64,000 nucleotides of DNA from Lachnospiraceae bacterium (lineage in GTDB: Bacteria; Bacillota_A; Clostridia; Lachnospirales; Lachnospiraceae): assembly GCA_024690425.1 (NCBI GenBank), contig JAILCT010000180.1, positions 14,818 to 78,817 on the forward strand, given 5' to 3'. The stretch's first letter is position 1. The number at the start of each line of letters is the position of its first letter. Under the pieces are notes generated by a model. It was given only the letters and a program-made list of their open reading frames with translations, was not told where the DNA came from and searched no databases. The position numbers and the translations under genes are program-made. Below are positions 1 through 9,946 of this stretch, in pieces.

Positions 1-804
1 GAGAAACTTAAGCGCTCCTATCCTGCTTAAAGGCTCATGCCGTATATCCATAGCCGTAAGATTGTCAAAGGTATTGGCAACCATAAGTATCTTGGCTCCC
101 AGGACCATCTTGGCATTATCCTTCTCCTGACCCGTCTCAAATGAATCAAGATGCCTGAATGCCTGCATCATTATCCTCTTTATCGCCGGCGTCGACGAGA
201 AGCACTCTTCGATGATGTCCGCTCCGTGAAGCTCACACTTCTTCATGTAGACTTCATCCTCGGGTTCAAGTTCTTCCTTGGTAACAAGCTCAACAGGTAT
301 GTCGAGCTTGCCTATATCATGCACGAGAGCGGCAAGTACCGTATCTCCCATCTCATCAAATCTCATACCCATGCTGCTGCCTATCAGGGCGCAAAGTATC
401 GCCACGTTGCTCGAATGCTTGACAACGTAATCCTCTGCTCCTCTTAAGTTCTGTACAAAGTTGATGGGATGGCTGATCCTTGCGAACTGTGACACATATT
501 TGTCGGCCAGCTGACGCAGCTTGGAAACCTTGCCGGTCTTCCTTACTGCCACAAGTTCATCCATAAGTGCGAACTCAGAAACGATCTGGAACTTCTCGAA
601 TTCAATATCCTCTTCAGACATGGGCGGAAGGGGTTCGGTTGGTTCAAGCACATATACACCCATAAGGCCGAAATTCCTCGCAGATTCTATACTGGCCCTG
701 GTGAGCTTGCTGTCACGTTCATAGAGCAGAACGCCCTTCTTGTTATAGATAGGCTTACCCAGCCTCATTCCTTCCTTGAGATCTTCCCTCTTAACGAACT
801 TCAT
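1..804 (-). CDS. HD-GYP-like domain protein (3' end beyond window)
   Basis: The gene runs off the left edge, so only about the first 268 residues are visible. The start ATG at 804 follows AAGGGGAG with good spacing and lies 22 bases after the stop of the GGDEF/EAL gene, so the two are probably one operon. The translation shows HDIGKLDIP at about residue 155-163, a motif of HD-domain metal-dependent phosphohydrolases, within the layout of HD-GYP proteins. The second half deviates: where HD-GYP enzymes carry HHERxDGxGYP it reads RHLDSFETG, and the usual AD-x-YDALT motif reads ANTFDNLTA. It may therefore be a degenerate, non-catalytic or altered-specificity relative. Family knowledge links such proteins to cyclic-di-GMP breakdown or sensing, which fits the neighbour. 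Confidence 0.75.
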   Translation of the reverse strand, partial: MKFVKREDLKEGMRLGKPIYNKKGVLLYERDSKLTRASIESARNFGLMGVYVLEPTEPLPPMSEEDIEFEKFQIVSEFALMDELVAVRKTGKVSKLRQLADKYVSQFARISHPINFVQNLRGAEDYVVKHSSNVAILCALIGSSMGMRFDEMGDTVLAALVHDIGKLDIPVELVTKEELEPEDEVYMKKCELHGADIIEECFSSTPAIKRIMMQAFRHLDSFETGQEKDNAKMVLGAKILMVANTFDNLTAMDIRHEPLSRIGALKFL

Positions 805-826
805 CCCTTACTCCCCTTATTCACCC

Positions 827-3800
827 TCACAGGTACTCTTTTATAAACTCCTCGAATTCATTTACAGGTATAGGTCTGGAATAATAATAACCTTGAGCGA
901 TATCACAGTCAATACTATTAAGAAAATCAAGCTGTTCCTTTGTCTCGACTCCCTCGGCGATAACATCAAGTCCGATCATCTTGGCCATCCTTACGGATGA
1001 CTCAACTATTATCTTCCCCCTCTGGGTTGACATTATCTCATCAAGGAAGAAACGGTCGATCTTCATAGTATCTATCGGCGCTTTCCTCAGCATATTTAAC
1101 GATGAATATCCGGATCCGAAATCATCCATGAGTATCCTGAAGCCGCGTGACTTTAACTCACCCATCTCTTCAAACAGTTCTGAAACATCTTCCATGAAAA
1201 GGTTCTCGGTTATTTCGATCTCAAGATACCTGTTCTCAAAGCCGTATTTCTTAACAAGACCGGTAAGAACTTCAACTATATCGGTTTCGCCTATATGACG
1301 CCTTGATACGTTTACCGATATGGGAAGCATTATCCCCCTCTCCTGCAGCTTTACTATATACTTACAGGCCTCTTCCCACATAAAGGAATCAAGCCTTGTA
1401 ATAAAGCCGTTATCCTCAAAAAGGGAAAGAAAGGTTGCGGGAACAAGGATTCCCTTGGTCGGATGCCGCCACCTTACCAGTGCCTCCGCACCGCATATCT
1501 TACCTGTTTTTATGTTGATCTGCGGCTGAAGGAACATCTCAAACTCACCGCTTGAGAGTGCCTGTTCCATCTCATTCTCTATCTCGGCCTGCTCGCGCAT
1601 CTTAAGCCTTATGACATCATCATATACAGCATAATTACTTATCGCAGTTCCCTTAAGCTGCTTCTTCACCGCCCTGGCCCTGTCACACATGAGCCTTGCG
1701 GGCATGTTCACATCAACTATCTTGTATATACCGTATACTAATGATATGGGCGCCGGTGCTTCCGGACTATTTCTCATCCGCTCACTTAACAGGGTCATAA
1801 AATCAAGCAGTGCCTGTTCGGTATCGTAAGTGTACAGAAGATTGAAGATATCGGCCTGATACCTGCAGGCAAACAGATCGGCGGGAAGTACCCGTTTTAG
1901 TTCCCTGCCCATCAGGCTTAAGCACTTGTTTCCCGCATCTATACCATATCGGTCGTTGATTATCCTGAACTTGTCGATATCAACGGATATTATGGCCATC
2001 TGCTTATCTTCATTGAGATGAACGTACTTCTCCACCTGCCTGTAGAAGGCTTCGGCATTATACAGATCCGTAACGGAATCATAGTCCGCCCTGTATTCCA
2101 TCTCCGCCTTGACCTTCATCTCCGCATCAACATTCTGGAATGTTGCAAGATACCTTACGGGCTTGTTATTAAGGCCGTGCAGCGGTTGTATGATGACCGT
2201 ATACCAGACGGGAACATTGTTCTTGTTGTAAAGACGTACCGTTGTCTTAAGTGTCTGATTCGAGGTCCTTATCTTATCAACATAATTATCGAATTCAGGC
2301 TTATCATCCTCATAGGCTTTAAGCTGGCCCACTATATCCCATGCCCCGTGCAGGCCCTTAACATTTACATCAAATATCTCATCAAACATGGGGCATACAT
2401 AGTACGTATCATCGGAAACATAGTACTCATATACAAGTATGCCCGTCATTTCGTTCACGTTCTCATGCCGCTCGTTCGACAGGGCCATCTCCTTTAGGAT
2501 GTCGCTCTTCTGCTTCATTATCTCGTAGCGGACCTTGGTCTCTATATTATCAAGCCGGTGCTTTATGTACTCATTTACATTCAACAGGATGATGAGCACT
2601 CGAGGCGAGCCGTCGGTACTTAACACTGAATAAAGATTATACCACTCATACTCATCCTCGATATTCTTAAGCCTTATCTCGGAACACAGGATGGAATTAC
2701 CAAGATGCCTTGCCTGCTTGATATATTTGGGATCGCTGACTTCCAGGAAGGTACCCTTATCCTCAGGACATACAACATTCTCGGCAAAATAATCCCTGAG
2801 CATCTGATAGTTCTTGATCCTCTTATCCATGACGCTCTTAATATTCTCTTCCTTGATCCTTATGCAGGAATTCATCGCAATATCGACATCCCAAATAACA
2901 TCCTGCATGGCAATAAGGGATGTTCTTACCCTTACCTTACTCTCGTTTATCTCCTCCTCCTGCTTCTTTACATTCTCATTTACGGAAGCGATGAGGTAGA
3001 TGTTCTTTCCATTCCTTAAGCTTACCCGGGTAGTCCTTGACTGCACCGCACTCCTTAAGGATGTTGAATATATTTCGGAATCATATGAAGACACGCCCTT
3101 GCCCATGTTCCTTATCGGGCAATCCGGACAGGGCTCCGAATAACCCTTGTTCTGCACATAACAGAGCCCCGGCTCTCCGGAATCAAGCCTGTCCTTTAAC
3201 ATGTCGTTCCTGTACAGGATATGGTAATCCTCATCAACGGCATATGCCCAGGAGCACATGGGATCGAGAATATTGGTCACGAGTTCCATTTCCTTGGTAG
3301 ACAGGATAGGATTAATGGATTTCTCCATTCTCTCCATATTCTCGTTATACATCACGTATGTATCCTTACCCGACCGCTTGGCATCATCAAGCGCCTTAAG
3401 AGCACGCTCGTAAAGAGCCGCTTCCGAGGCACCTTCCTTCTTCATGACAGCAATCCCGATCGATACCGTGATCGCACCGCCAAGCTCCTTCCATACATTC
3501 CTGACTGTCTGGCCCACATAGGCGGCACGCTCTTCAAGAATGTTTACGCTCCTTATACCCTTCATAAAGACGGCAAAGCGGTCCTTACCAACCCTGCCTA
3601 TAAGATCGGAACCCCTGAATGCACGCTTTAATATCCTTGCAATCTCAACCAGGACTCCTTCAGCGCTTATATCATTGTTTATCTCTTTCCAGTCATCATA
3701 GTCGTCTACGTCAACAAGGATCAGATTGGGAACAAAATCATCCCCGCTTCCGCCCAGGTACTCATCCGCAAACCTCGCAAAAGCTTCATCGCTGAATACA

Positions 3801-4225
3801 TGCGTAAGGCTGTCCTTATTCTTCTCCATCTCCTCATTGTGATGCTTCTCTTCATCATCAATATAGGTCATGGTCCCGTAAAGGACTTCTTCCCCGCCTT
3901 TCTTCTCTTCTTCCTTCCTTCTGCCCTTTAACTGGTACCAGAAAAACTCGCCCGAAAAGTCTAGAAAGCGCACGTACTCCATCTTTACCTTGCCCTCATC
4001 CGGAGGCAGGGTAAAAAAAGCGATCGCTTTCTTCACATCGTCATCATGGATCTTGCCCCTTATCGAGATATTCTCAACAAAGGAAGAAATGTTATTGGAG
4101 ACCGGAATGTACTTGTTTATATTATGCGAAAAGGTTATCAGGTCACGTTTAAGATCGTACTCAAAAGCAATAATATCATTAAGGTCTATAGCCTGTTTTA
4201 CCAGGTTGTCGTTCGTTTTGCTCAT
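827..4225 (-). CDS. Multi-domain GGDEF/EAL cyclic-di-GMP protein
   Basis: This is a large cytoplasmic signalling protein of about 1130 residues. In order it has an N-terminal PAS-like region, a first GGDEF-type domain (to about residue 300), two or three PAS-like regions, a second GGDEF-type domain and a C-terminal EAL domain. Both GGDEF signatures are broken: the first reads GKDRF and the second YQADIF, so cyclase activity is unlikely. The EAL domain looks intact: EALVRW, the Asn of SVNVSRRH, EITEN, DDFGSGYSSL, MKIDRF and AEGVET are all present, as in active phosphodiesterases that hydrolyse c-di-GMP to pGpG. I chose the start at 4225 (MSKTND) because GGGGGT lies just upstream and the upstream ATG at 4252 sits almost on the predicted transcription start. 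The downstream HD-GYP-like gene is probably cotranscribed. Confidence 0.9.
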   Translation of the reverse strand: MSKTNDNLVKQAIDLNDIIAFEYDLKRDLITFSHNINKYIPVSNNISSFVENISIRGKIHDDDVKKAIAFFTLPPDEGKVKMEYVRFLDFSGEFFWYQLKGRRKEEEKKGGEEVLYGTMTYIDDEEKHHNEEMEKNKDSLTHVFSDEAFARFADEYLGGSGDDFVPNLILVDVDDYDDWKEINNDISAEGVLVEIARILKRAFRGSDLIGRVGKDRFAVFMKGIRSVNILEERAAYVGQTVRNVWKELGGAITVSIGIAVMKKEGASEAALYERALKALDDAKRSGKDTYVMYNENMERMEKSINPILSTKEMELVTNILDPMCSWAYAVDEDYHILYRNDMLKDRLDSGEPGLCYVQNKGYSEPCPDCPIRNMGKGVSSYDSEIYSTSLRSAVQSRTTRVSLRNGKNIYLIASVNENVKKQEEEINESKVRVRTSLIAMQDVIWDVDIAMNSCIRIKEENIKSVMDKRIKNYQMLRDYFAENVVCPEDKGTFLEVSDPKYIKQARHLGNSILCSEIRLKNIEDEYEWYNLYSVLSTDGSPRVLIILLNVNEYIKHRLDNIETKVRYEIMKQKSDILKEMALSNERHENVNEMTGILVYEYYVSDDTYYVCPMFDEIFDVNVKGLHGAWDIVGQLKAYEDDKPEFDNYVDKIRTSNQTLKTTVRLYNKNNVPVWYTVIIQPLHGLNNKPVRYLATFQNVDAEMKVKAEMEYRADYDSVTDLYNAEAFYRQVEKYVHLNEDKQMAIISVDIDKFRIINDRYGIDAGNKCLSLMGRELKRVLPADLFACRYQADIFNLLYTYDTEQALLDFMTLLSERMRNSPEAPAPISLVYGIYKIVDVNMPARLMCDRARAVKKQLKGTAISNYAVYDDVIRLKMREQAEIENEMEQALSSGEFEMFLQPQINIKTGKICGAEALVRWRHPTKGILVPATFLSLFEDNGFITRLDSFMWEEACKYIVKLQERGIMLPISVNVSRRHIGETDIVEVLTGLVKKYGFENRYLEIEITENLFMEDVSELFEEMGELKSRGFRILMDDFGSGYSSLNMLRKAPIDTMKIDRFFLDEIMSTQRGKIIVESSVRMAKMIGLDVIAEGVETKEQLDFLNSIDCDIAQGYYYSRPIPVNEFEEFIKEYL

Positions 4226-4260
4226 CACAGTACCCCCGCGGAATAAGAGCATCCGATTAA

Positions 4261-4289
4261 ATTATACATAAATTTCGCGTTCTTAACAA
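4261..4289 (-). promoter_or_regulatory. Sigma-A type promoter of the GGDEF/EAL gene
   Basis: On the minus strand, TTGTTA (4284-4289) is followed by a 17-base spacer and TATAAT (4261-4266). The predicted transcription start is near 4254, giving a leader of about 29 bases to the ATG at 4225. Confidence 0.65.
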
Positions 4290-4298
4290 CAGGTTGCA

Positions 4299-5507
4299 TC
4301 ACACAAATTGCGAGAAGGCATAATTCCCGTAATCGATCCCCTTATCAGTCAGATAATACCTGTCCATGGTCCCGTCATGTACAAGAAGCCCCTCTTTGAC
4401 AAGGCGTTGTATCTCCCTGCCGTATACATCCGTAAGTTCTTTATCAAACTCGCGTAAAAAGTCCCCGGCTCTGACACCTTCGCACATCCGAAGACCCAGG
4501 AACATGAATTCGCTCATCTCATCTTCCGGTTTAAGAACCGTAACTTCCTCAAACCGATCATCCAAGCCGGGACCGTTGATATACTCGTCGATCCTTATCG
4601 TATTTTGATATCTGACCCCGTTTACGCAGGAGGCTGCCGCAAGACCGAACCCTATATAATCTCTTCTCCTCCAGTATGCAGTATTATGCCTGCTTTCAAA
4701 CCCCGACCTTGAAAAATTGGATATCTCATATCTTTCGTATCCCCGTTCCTTAAGGTGATCCACGGTAAAGTGATACATCGCACGCTCCAAATCCTCATCC
4801 GGCAGCTGCACATGAAGACACGGGGACGGTTCTTCTGTCTTCATATCCCTCTTCTCCTTATACATCTCATAGAACGGGGTCCCCTCTTCCAGGATAAGAC
4901 TGTATGCCGAGATATGCTTCGGTGCGGGATCAAGGCCTGTAACCGTGTCGAGAGTGAATCTGAGCGAATCCAGGGTCTGATATGGTATCGCGGTCATGAC
5001 ATCTACACTTATATTATCAAATCCGGCAGCCGCCGCAGCCTCATAAGCCTTCATAAAGTCATCAAGATCATGTATCCTTCCAAGAGCCTTAAGTTCATTA
5101 TCATTAGCCGACTGCAATCCGATGCTCAGCCTGTTTATTCCGGCTTCCCTGTATACCTTAAGCCTGTCCGCATCAAGTGTTCCCGGATTGGCTTCGATCG
5201 TTATCTCCGCATCAGCGGATACATCAAAAACCTCTCTTATCTTCTCAAGTATCCTTAAAATGAAAAAAGGCGCAAGGATACTCGGGGTACCACCGCCTAT
5301 ATAGATGGTTTTCACCGCATACTCCGTATCCTTACACCCAAATTTTTCTCTGTATCCGGATATTTCTGCCTGAAGTGCATCTATATATGATTTTGCAAGA
5401 CCGTCCTTTCGTTCCGGCATGGATACAAAATCACAATAAAGGCATTTTTTCGCGCAAAATGGGATATGTACATAAATTCCCAGAGGTTTTTTATCATTAC
5501 CGTACAT
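4299..5507 (-). CDS. hemW: HemW-type radical SAM protein (heme chaperone family)
   Basis: 402 residues. It opens with IYVHIPFC and a radical-SAM cluster motif CAKKCLYC (Cys 18, 22, 25), followed by GGGTPS and the EANPGTL and RLSIGLQS motifs typical of the HemW/HemN family. Length and N-terminus fit HemW, long annotated as oxygen-independent coproporphyrinogen oxidase but now regarded as a heme-insertion protein; true HemN carries a longer N-terminal part and a further Cys in the cluster motif. It sits 29 bases downstream of ribH with no clear terminator between, so it may be read from the rib operon. Confidence 0.9.
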   Translation of the reverse strand: MYGNDKKPLGIYVHIPFCAKKCLYCDFVSMPERKDGLAKSYIDALQAEISGYREKFGCKDTEYAVKTIYIGGGTPSILAPFFILRILEKIREVFDVSADAEITIEANPGTLDADRLKVYREAGINRLSIGLQSANDNELKALGRIHDLDDFMKAYEAAAAAGFDNISVDVMTAIPYQTLDSLRFTLDTVTGLDPAPKHISAYSLILEEGTPFYEMYKEKRDMKTEEPSPCLHVQLPDEDLERAMYHFTVDHLKERGYERYEISNFSRSGFESRHNTAYWRRRDYIGFGLAAASCVNGVRYQNTIRIDEYINGPGLDDRFEEVTVLKPEDEMSEFMFLGLRMCEGVRAGDFLREFDKELTDVYGREIQRLVKEGLLVHDGTMDRYYLTDKGIDYGNYAFSQFV

Positions 5508-5536
5508 AACTCATACCTTCGCCTAAACAGTTCCTG

Positions 5537-6010
5537 TCAGATCTGAGACATAAGGTTGACCATCTCTATCGCCGACAGGGCGCAGTCATACCCCTTGTTG
5601 CCGCCCTTGCTTCCTGCACGTGCGATCGCCTGCTCGATGTTCTCGGTCGTTATGACCCCGAACAGCACGGGGATACCGGTCTTAAGCCCCACCTGGGCAA
5701 CGCCTTTGGATACTTCATTACATACATAATCGTAATGAGTGGTGTCTCCTCTTATCACGGCACCCACACATATGACCGCATCATAATTTCCCGAAGATGC
5801 AAGCTTATCGGCTATCACCGGTATCTCAAAAGCCCCCGGGACCCAAGCTGCAGTGATATTTGATTCTTCAACACCATGCCTGACCAATCCGTCAACCGCT
5901 CCTCCCAGAAGCTTATTGACGATGATCTCATTGAAACGGGATGCAACGATCGCAACCTTCATCCCTTCCTTCGCAACTACCTTGCCTTCCACTACATTGA
6001 TCTTATTCAT
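5537..6010 (-). CDS. ribH: 6,7-dimethyl-8-ribityllumazine synthase
   Basis: 157 residues, the usual length for the beta subunit of riboflavin synthase. It condenses the 5-amino-6-ribitylaminouracil made by RibD with the 3,4-dihydroxybutanone phosphate made by RibBA. Visible family motifs are [18 protein letters not shown] and [16 protein letters not shown], whose His is the catalytic residue, and GVAQVGL. It is the last rib gene of the riboswitch-controlled operon, 55 bases after ribBA. Confidence 0.97.
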   Translation of the reverse strand: MNKINVVEGKVVAKEGMKVAIVASRFNEIIVNKLLGGAVDGLVRHGVEESNITAAWVPGAFEIPVIADKLASSGNYDAVICVGAVIRGDTTHYDYVCNEVSKGVAQVGLKTGIPVLFGVITTENIEQAIARAGSKGGNKGYDCALSAIEMVNLMSQI

Positions 6011-6065
6011 TTCTGTCCTCCTGATCCTGTATTGATTTACATAATTAGTTTACATAAGTATATGT

Positions 6066-7277
6066 TTATAACTTGATCTCCTTGAAAATATGTCCCATCT
6101 TCTCCTGCTTGGTCTTCATATAAAAGGCATCATATTTCTGAGGTTCTATCTCTATGGGGACTCTCTCCTTTATTTTGAGTCCGAAGCCTTCAAGGCTGTA
6201 AACCTTATCGGGGTTGTTTGTAAGAAGCCTAAGTGATCTGACTCCCAGATCCGCAAGTATCTGCGCTCCCACCCAGTACTCGCGAAGATCGGGCGCAAAG
6301 CCAAGCTTAATATTGGCTTCCACAGTATCGTAGCCCTGTTCCTGAAGTTCATAGGCCTTAAGCTTGTTTATCAGGCCTATGCCCCGGCCTTCCTGCCTCA
6401 TATACAGAAGGATCCCACGGCCTTCCTTCTCTATCTGCTTCATCGCCTGTTCGAGCTGCTTGCCGCAGTCGCATCTTCTCGAACCAAACACATCACCGGT
6501 AAGGCACTCCGAATGGACGCGGCACAATACGTCCTCACCGTCTCCGATGTCACCCTTTATCAGGGCGACGTGATGTTCACCGGTTATATCATTTACATAT
6601 CCCGCTATGTTAAAATCACCATATTCCGTAGGCATCTTGGCCACGGCTTCCCTAACCACATGTCTGGCATGTACATGCAGATAATCCTGCAGGGCCTTGA
6701 TCGTTATGAATTTAATACCATGTTCCCCAGCAAGCTCCCACAGCTTGGGAGTCCGCATCATGGTGCCGTCTTCATCCATGATCTCGCAGCACACTCCCAC
6801 TTCCTTAAGGCCTGCCAGCTTACACAGATCCACCGTGGCTTCGGTGTGCCCGTTCCTTACAAGAACCCCTCCACGCCTGGCCGTAAGGGGAAATACATGT
6901 CCCGGATGCCTGAAATCATCAGGTCCGGCTTCCTCATTACAACACTGCATGATCGTATAAGAACGCTCTACCGCAGATATACCCGTAGTTGTGTTGATAT
7001 GGTCGATTGACACGGTAAACGCGGTACTGTGATTATCCGTGTTCTCAGAGACCATCTGGGGGAAGCCAAGGTGCCTTGCCACTTCGGCACTCATAGGCGT
7101 GCATATAAGTCCCTTGCCGTACGTAGCCATGAAGTTGATATTATCCGGTGTCGCGAACTCCCCGGCACATATAAAGTCACCCTCGTTCTCACGGTCAGGA
7201 TCATCCGTCACAAGGATTATCCGTCCTGCCCGCAGCTCTTCTATCGCTTCTTCTATTGTGTTGTATTTGTACTCCAT
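6066..7277 (-). CDS. ribBA: Bifunctional DHBP synthase / GTP cyclohydrolase II
   Basis: 403 residues with two domains. Residues 1-200 are the RibB half ([10 protein letters not shown], which binds metal and ribulose 5-phosphate), making 3,4-dihydroxy-2-butanone 4-phosphate. Residues 205-403 are the RibA half, GTP cyclohydrolase II, with the zinc-cysteine set in [15 protein letters not shown] and the RQEGRGIG motif. It therefore supplies both entry precursors for riboflavin. The start is 10 bases after the ribE stop. Confidence 0.97.
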   Translation of the reverse strand: MEYKYNTIEEAIEELRAGRIILVTDDPDRENEGDFICAGEFATPDNINFMATYGKGLICTPMSAEVARHLGFPQMVSENTDNHSTAFTVSIDHINTTTGISAVERSYTIMQCCNEEAGPDDFRHPGHVFPLTARRGGVLVRNGHTEATVDLCKLAGLKEVGVCCEIMDEDGTMMRTPKLWELAGEHGIKFITIKALQDYLHVHARHVVREAVAKMPTEYGDFNIAGYVNDITGEHHVALIKGDIGDGEDVLCRVHSECLTGDVFGSRRCDCGKQLEQAMKQIEKEGRGILLYMRQEGRGIGLINKLKAYELQEQGYDTVEANIKLGFAPDLREYWVGAQILADLGVRSLRLLTNNPDKVYSLEGFGLKIKERVPIEIEPQKYDAFYMKTKQEKMGHIFKEIKL

Positions 7278-7287
7278 GATATTCTCC

Positions 7288-7944
7288 TCAACTCATAAAT
7301 TCCTCGAGCATCTCCATGGTGATCCCGCCCGAAGAATCATCCTTAGCCGGCGATACATACGGTGCCAGCAGCTTCTCCACATATTTCCCGATGATATCGG
7401 TCTCGAGATTGACCGGATCCCCTGCCTTCTTCTTAAGAAGGGTTGTCTCCTCCCCCGTATGCGGAATGATCGACACTTTAAAACAGGTATCATCAACATA
7501 GGCAACCGTTAATGATATACCGTCTATCGCTATCGAACCCTTCATAACGATCCCCTTAAGTATAGAGGAATCGGCAGCTATCGTGACCCATACTGCATTT
7601 CCGTCGTTTTTGTATTCACGTATGGTTCCTGTTCCGTCTATATGGCCGGATACTATATGGCCTCCGAAGCGTCCGTCAGCTGCCATTGCCCTCTCAAGGT
7701 TCACCTTGTCTCCTCTTCTGACGATAGAAAGAGAGGTTCGTTTCAGGGTCTCCGGCATAACATCTGCCATGAAGGAATCGGATGATATTCCGGTCACCGT
7801 CAGGCATGTCCCGTTAACGGCTATGCTGTCGCCGATCCTCGTATTCTCAAGAACCCTTGATGCCTTTATGCTTATACTTCCGCTCTTTCCGGTGGTCCCG
7901 ATATCCAATACCGTCCCCAGTTCCTCTATGATTCCGGTAAACAT
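7288..7944 (-). CDS. ribE: Riboflavin synthase, alpha subunit
   Basis: 218 residues. It begins [10 protein letters not shown], the highly conserved N-terminus of this enzyme, and contains two lumazine-binding repeats: the first has [13 protein letters not shown], and the second begins near residue 98 with [12 protein letters not shown] and has [12 protein letters not shown]. It dismutates two lumazine molecules into riboflavin and the ribitylaminopyrimidine. It lies between ribD and ribBA in the rib operon. Confidence 0.97.
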   Translation of the reverse strand: MFTGIIEELGTVLDIGTTGKSGSISIKASRVLENTRIGDSIAVNGTCLTVTGISSDSFMADVMPETLKRTSLSIVRRGDKVNLERAMAADGRFGGHIVSGHIDGTGTIREYKNDGNAVWVTIAADSSILKGIVMKGSIAIDGISLTVAYVDDTCFKVSIIPHTGEETTLLKKKAGDPVNLETDIIGKYVEKLLAPYVSPAKDDSSGGITMEMLEEFMS

Positions 7945-7972
7945 GACTGCTCCTTATCACGATCATTCAAAA

Positions 7973-9076
7973 TCAGCTTCTGACATAGCTGAGCTGTATA
8001 TCATCCCCATAGCGGTTAATCTCTGCCAATTTGAAAAGCTCTGCCTCATCCACCCTGTCTATTCCGATGCCTTCAACAGGAGACCTGGCACCTGCTCCGC
8101 CGAAGGCCTTGGGCGCTATAAATGCCTCCACCCTGTCAACGAGACCGGCCCTTATTAAGCTGTCGTTCAGTGTGCCTCCGCCTTCCACAAGTACACTGTC
8201 GATGCCCTGCCTGCCCAAATACTCCACAAGATATGAAACATCCACATGCCCATCCTTTTGTGGAGTCCTTACAGGTTCAATCCCTGCTTTTACAAGCTCT
8301 TCTTCCTTAACTTTTCCTTCAGCGTCATCCATGCAGTGCGCAAGTATCGTCCTGTATTCCCCGGAAGTTCTTACAATGTTTGAATCCATCGGAATGCGAA
8401 GGTGCGAATCAGCTATCACCCTTATCGGACTCTTAAGGCCGTCTATCCTCGTGTTTAGCATAGGGTCATCGGCAAGTACCGTTCCTATGCCTGCCATTAC
8501 AGCCATATACCTGTGCCTCAGATACTGGACTTTATTGCGTGACTCTTCTCCCGTTATCCACTTGGATGCCCCTGTAACGGTTGCGATCTTGCCATCCATG
8601 GTCATGGCATACTTAAGGACAACGTAAGGCCGGCCTGTTGTTATGTACTTAAAGAATACAGGATTTATCGCATCACAGTCTTCACGCATGAAGTCTTCGG
8701 TCACTTCTATGCCTGCATCCTTCAGCAGCCTGACACCCTTACCCGCAACCAGGGGATTGGGATCCCTCGATCCGATGACTACCTTCCTTATCCCGTTCTC
8801 AATGATCGCCTCGGTACAGGGAGGCTGCTTGCCGTGATGGCAGCATGGCTCAAGAGTCACATATATGGCAGAACCTTCTGCATCTTCCTTAAGTGAAGCT
8901 AATGCATCTCTCTCCGCATGAAGGTCTCCGTATCTTCTGTGATACCCTTCCCCGATGATCCTGCCATCCTTAACTATTACCGCACCCACCATGGGATTGG
9001 GATTTGTAAATCCCTCACCCTTACGGGCAAGCTCAATTGCCCTGCGCATGTATTTTTCTTCTGGTCTGTTTTCCAT
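7973..9076 (-). CDS. ribD: Bifunctional riboflavin deaminase/reductase
   Basis: 367 residues. The N-terminal half is the zinc deaminase domain (MRRAIELA, NPNPMVGAVIV, HAERDAL, PCCHHGKQPPC). The C-terminal half is the NADPH-dependent reductase (YVVLKYAMTMDGKIAT, GASKWITG, VEGGGTLN). It performs the two steps after GTP ring opening. It is the first gene of the operon; its ATG follows directly on the U-tract of the riboswitch terminator hairpin, and its likely ribosome site, GGGGG, is the 3' arm of that hairpin. Confidence 0.97.
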   Translation of the reverse strand: MENRPEEKYMRRAIELARKGEGFTNPNPMVGAVIVKDGRIIGEGYHRRYGDLHAERDALASLKEDAEGSAIYVTLEPCCHHGKQPPCTEAIIENGIRKVVIGSRDPNPLVAGKGVRLLKDAGIEVTEDFMREDCDAINPVFFKYITTGRPYVVLKYAMTMDGKIATVTGASKWITGEESRNKVQYLRHRYMAVMAGIGTVLADDPMLNTRIDGLKSPIRVIADSHLRIPMDSNIVRTSGEYRTILAHCMDDAEGKVKEEELVKAGIEPVRTPQKDGHVDVSYLVEYLGRQGIDSVLVEGGGTLNDSLIRAGLVDRVEAFIAPKAFGGAGARSPVEGIGIDRVDEAELFKLAEINRYGDDIQLSYVRS

Positions 9077-9103
9077 AAAAAACCCCCGATCTGTATCGGG
9101 GGT
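9077..9103 (-). terminator. Riboswitch-controlled terminator that also holds the ribD ribosome site
   Basis: On the minus strand CCCCCGAT, a three-base loop and ATCGGGGG are followed by six Ts and then at once the ribD ATG. The G-run is the only good Shine-Dalgarno candidate for ribD, so the hairpin can act both as intrinsic terminator and as ribosome-site sequestor. That double role is inference. Confidence 0.85.
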
Positions 9104-9140
9104 TAAAAATCATACAAAAGGATAAAGTACGTGTAACTGA

Positions 9141-9258
9141 CCTTTCTTCCATCCAGACTCTACTGTCGGTTTTGGATTCGCACCAAATCTGCCCATAGGC
9201 TCGCGGACTCATCTTACGATACACCGCCGGTCGGGAATTCCACCCTGCCCCGAAAAAT
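9141..9258 (-). ncRNA. FMN riboswitch (RFN element)
   Basis: The minus strand carries the conserved RFN blocks in order: CGGGGCAGGGTGGAATTCCC, GACCGGCGGT, AGTCCGCGAGC, GATTTGGTGCGAATCC, AAAACCGACAGT and AGTCTGGATGGAAGAA. Known function is FMN-dependent shutdown of riboflavin synthesis genes. It lies directly upstream of ribD, separated by about 35 bases from the terminator hairpin. Confidence 0.97.
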
Positions 9259-9266
9259 CAATTACT

Positions 9267-9295
9267 ATAATAAACTTCTTTACACTTAATGTCAA
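9267..9295 (-). promoter_or_regulatory. Promoter of the rib operon
   Basis: TTGACA (9290-9295), a 17-base spacer and TATTAT (9267-9272) on the minus strand. The predicted start near 9260 begins the FMN riboswitch. The -35 box follows directly on the stop codon of the ECF subunit gene. Confidence 0.8.
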
Positions 9296-9946
9296 TTATT
9301 CGGTAACTGCATCCTTCCTTACTACCTTCTCATCATCACGGAAAAGAAGGTGTGCCCTGTTAAGGGCAAGAGAAATAACGTTGGTAAGGATCGTTGATGA
9401 GATCATCTCACATACAGCATTGATACCTACAAATGCGCAGATGAAGACGATGACATTTCTTCCGTCGATAAGGCCCTGAACATACTCGGTATTTCCAAAG
9501 AGCAATACCAGCGATGACATAAAGAATACGGTATTTAAAAATGCGGAAGAAAAACCTGTTATCGCTGCCGAGAGTCCCAGCTTACCGGTCTTGCCATACA
9601 GACCCTTAAATATATATCCAAGCAGAAAACCGTCAAGTGCACGGGGAATAAAGCGCTGGATAAAAGCAAGAAAGGGATTGATGGCAAAAAGGGTTGCACC
9701 CATGCCGCTTACTCCGCCTATGCCAATGCACTGACCAAAGCTGGTAAGTCCGAACACCGAACCTACTATAAGTCCGCCAACAGGGCCACAGGTTATAGCA
9801 GCAACAGCTACGGGTATTACATTAAAAGTAATAGCCAGCGGTCCGATATTAAGATATCCGAGTGGGGTGTAGGACATAAGCAGCAAAATCGCTGTCATAA
9901 GTCCGAGAATGGTTAACTGAGTGGTAGATAATCTTTTGTTTTTCAT
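9296..9946 (-). CDS. ECF transporter substrate-binding subunit, probably pantothenate (PanT-like)
   Basis: 216 residues of mostly membrane segments. The start at 9946 (MKNKRL) follows a perfect AAGGAGGAG; the longer reading frame upstream is part of the leader RNA. LGYLNIGPLAITFNVIPVA and CGPVGGLIVGSVFGLTS match the vitamin-type S-component family (PF12822-like), which binds a vitamin and works with shared EcfA/A'/T subunits encoded elsewhere. The gene lies downstream of coaBC, the coenzyme A gene acting on phosphopantothenate, so pantothenate is the best guess; riboflavin is a second possibility given the rib operon next door. The substrate is not provable from sequence alone. Confidence 0.75.
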   Translation of the reverse strand: MKNKRLSTTQLTILGLMTAILLLMSYTPLGYLNIGPLAITFNVIPVAVAAITCGPVGGLIVGSVFGLTSFGQCIGIGGVSGMGATLFAINPFLAFIQRFIPRALDGFLLGYIFKGLYGKTGKLGLSAAITGFSSAFLNTVFFMSSLVLLFGNTEYVQGLIDGRNVIVFICAFVGINAVCEMISSTILTNVISLALNRAHLLFRDDEKVVRKDAVTE

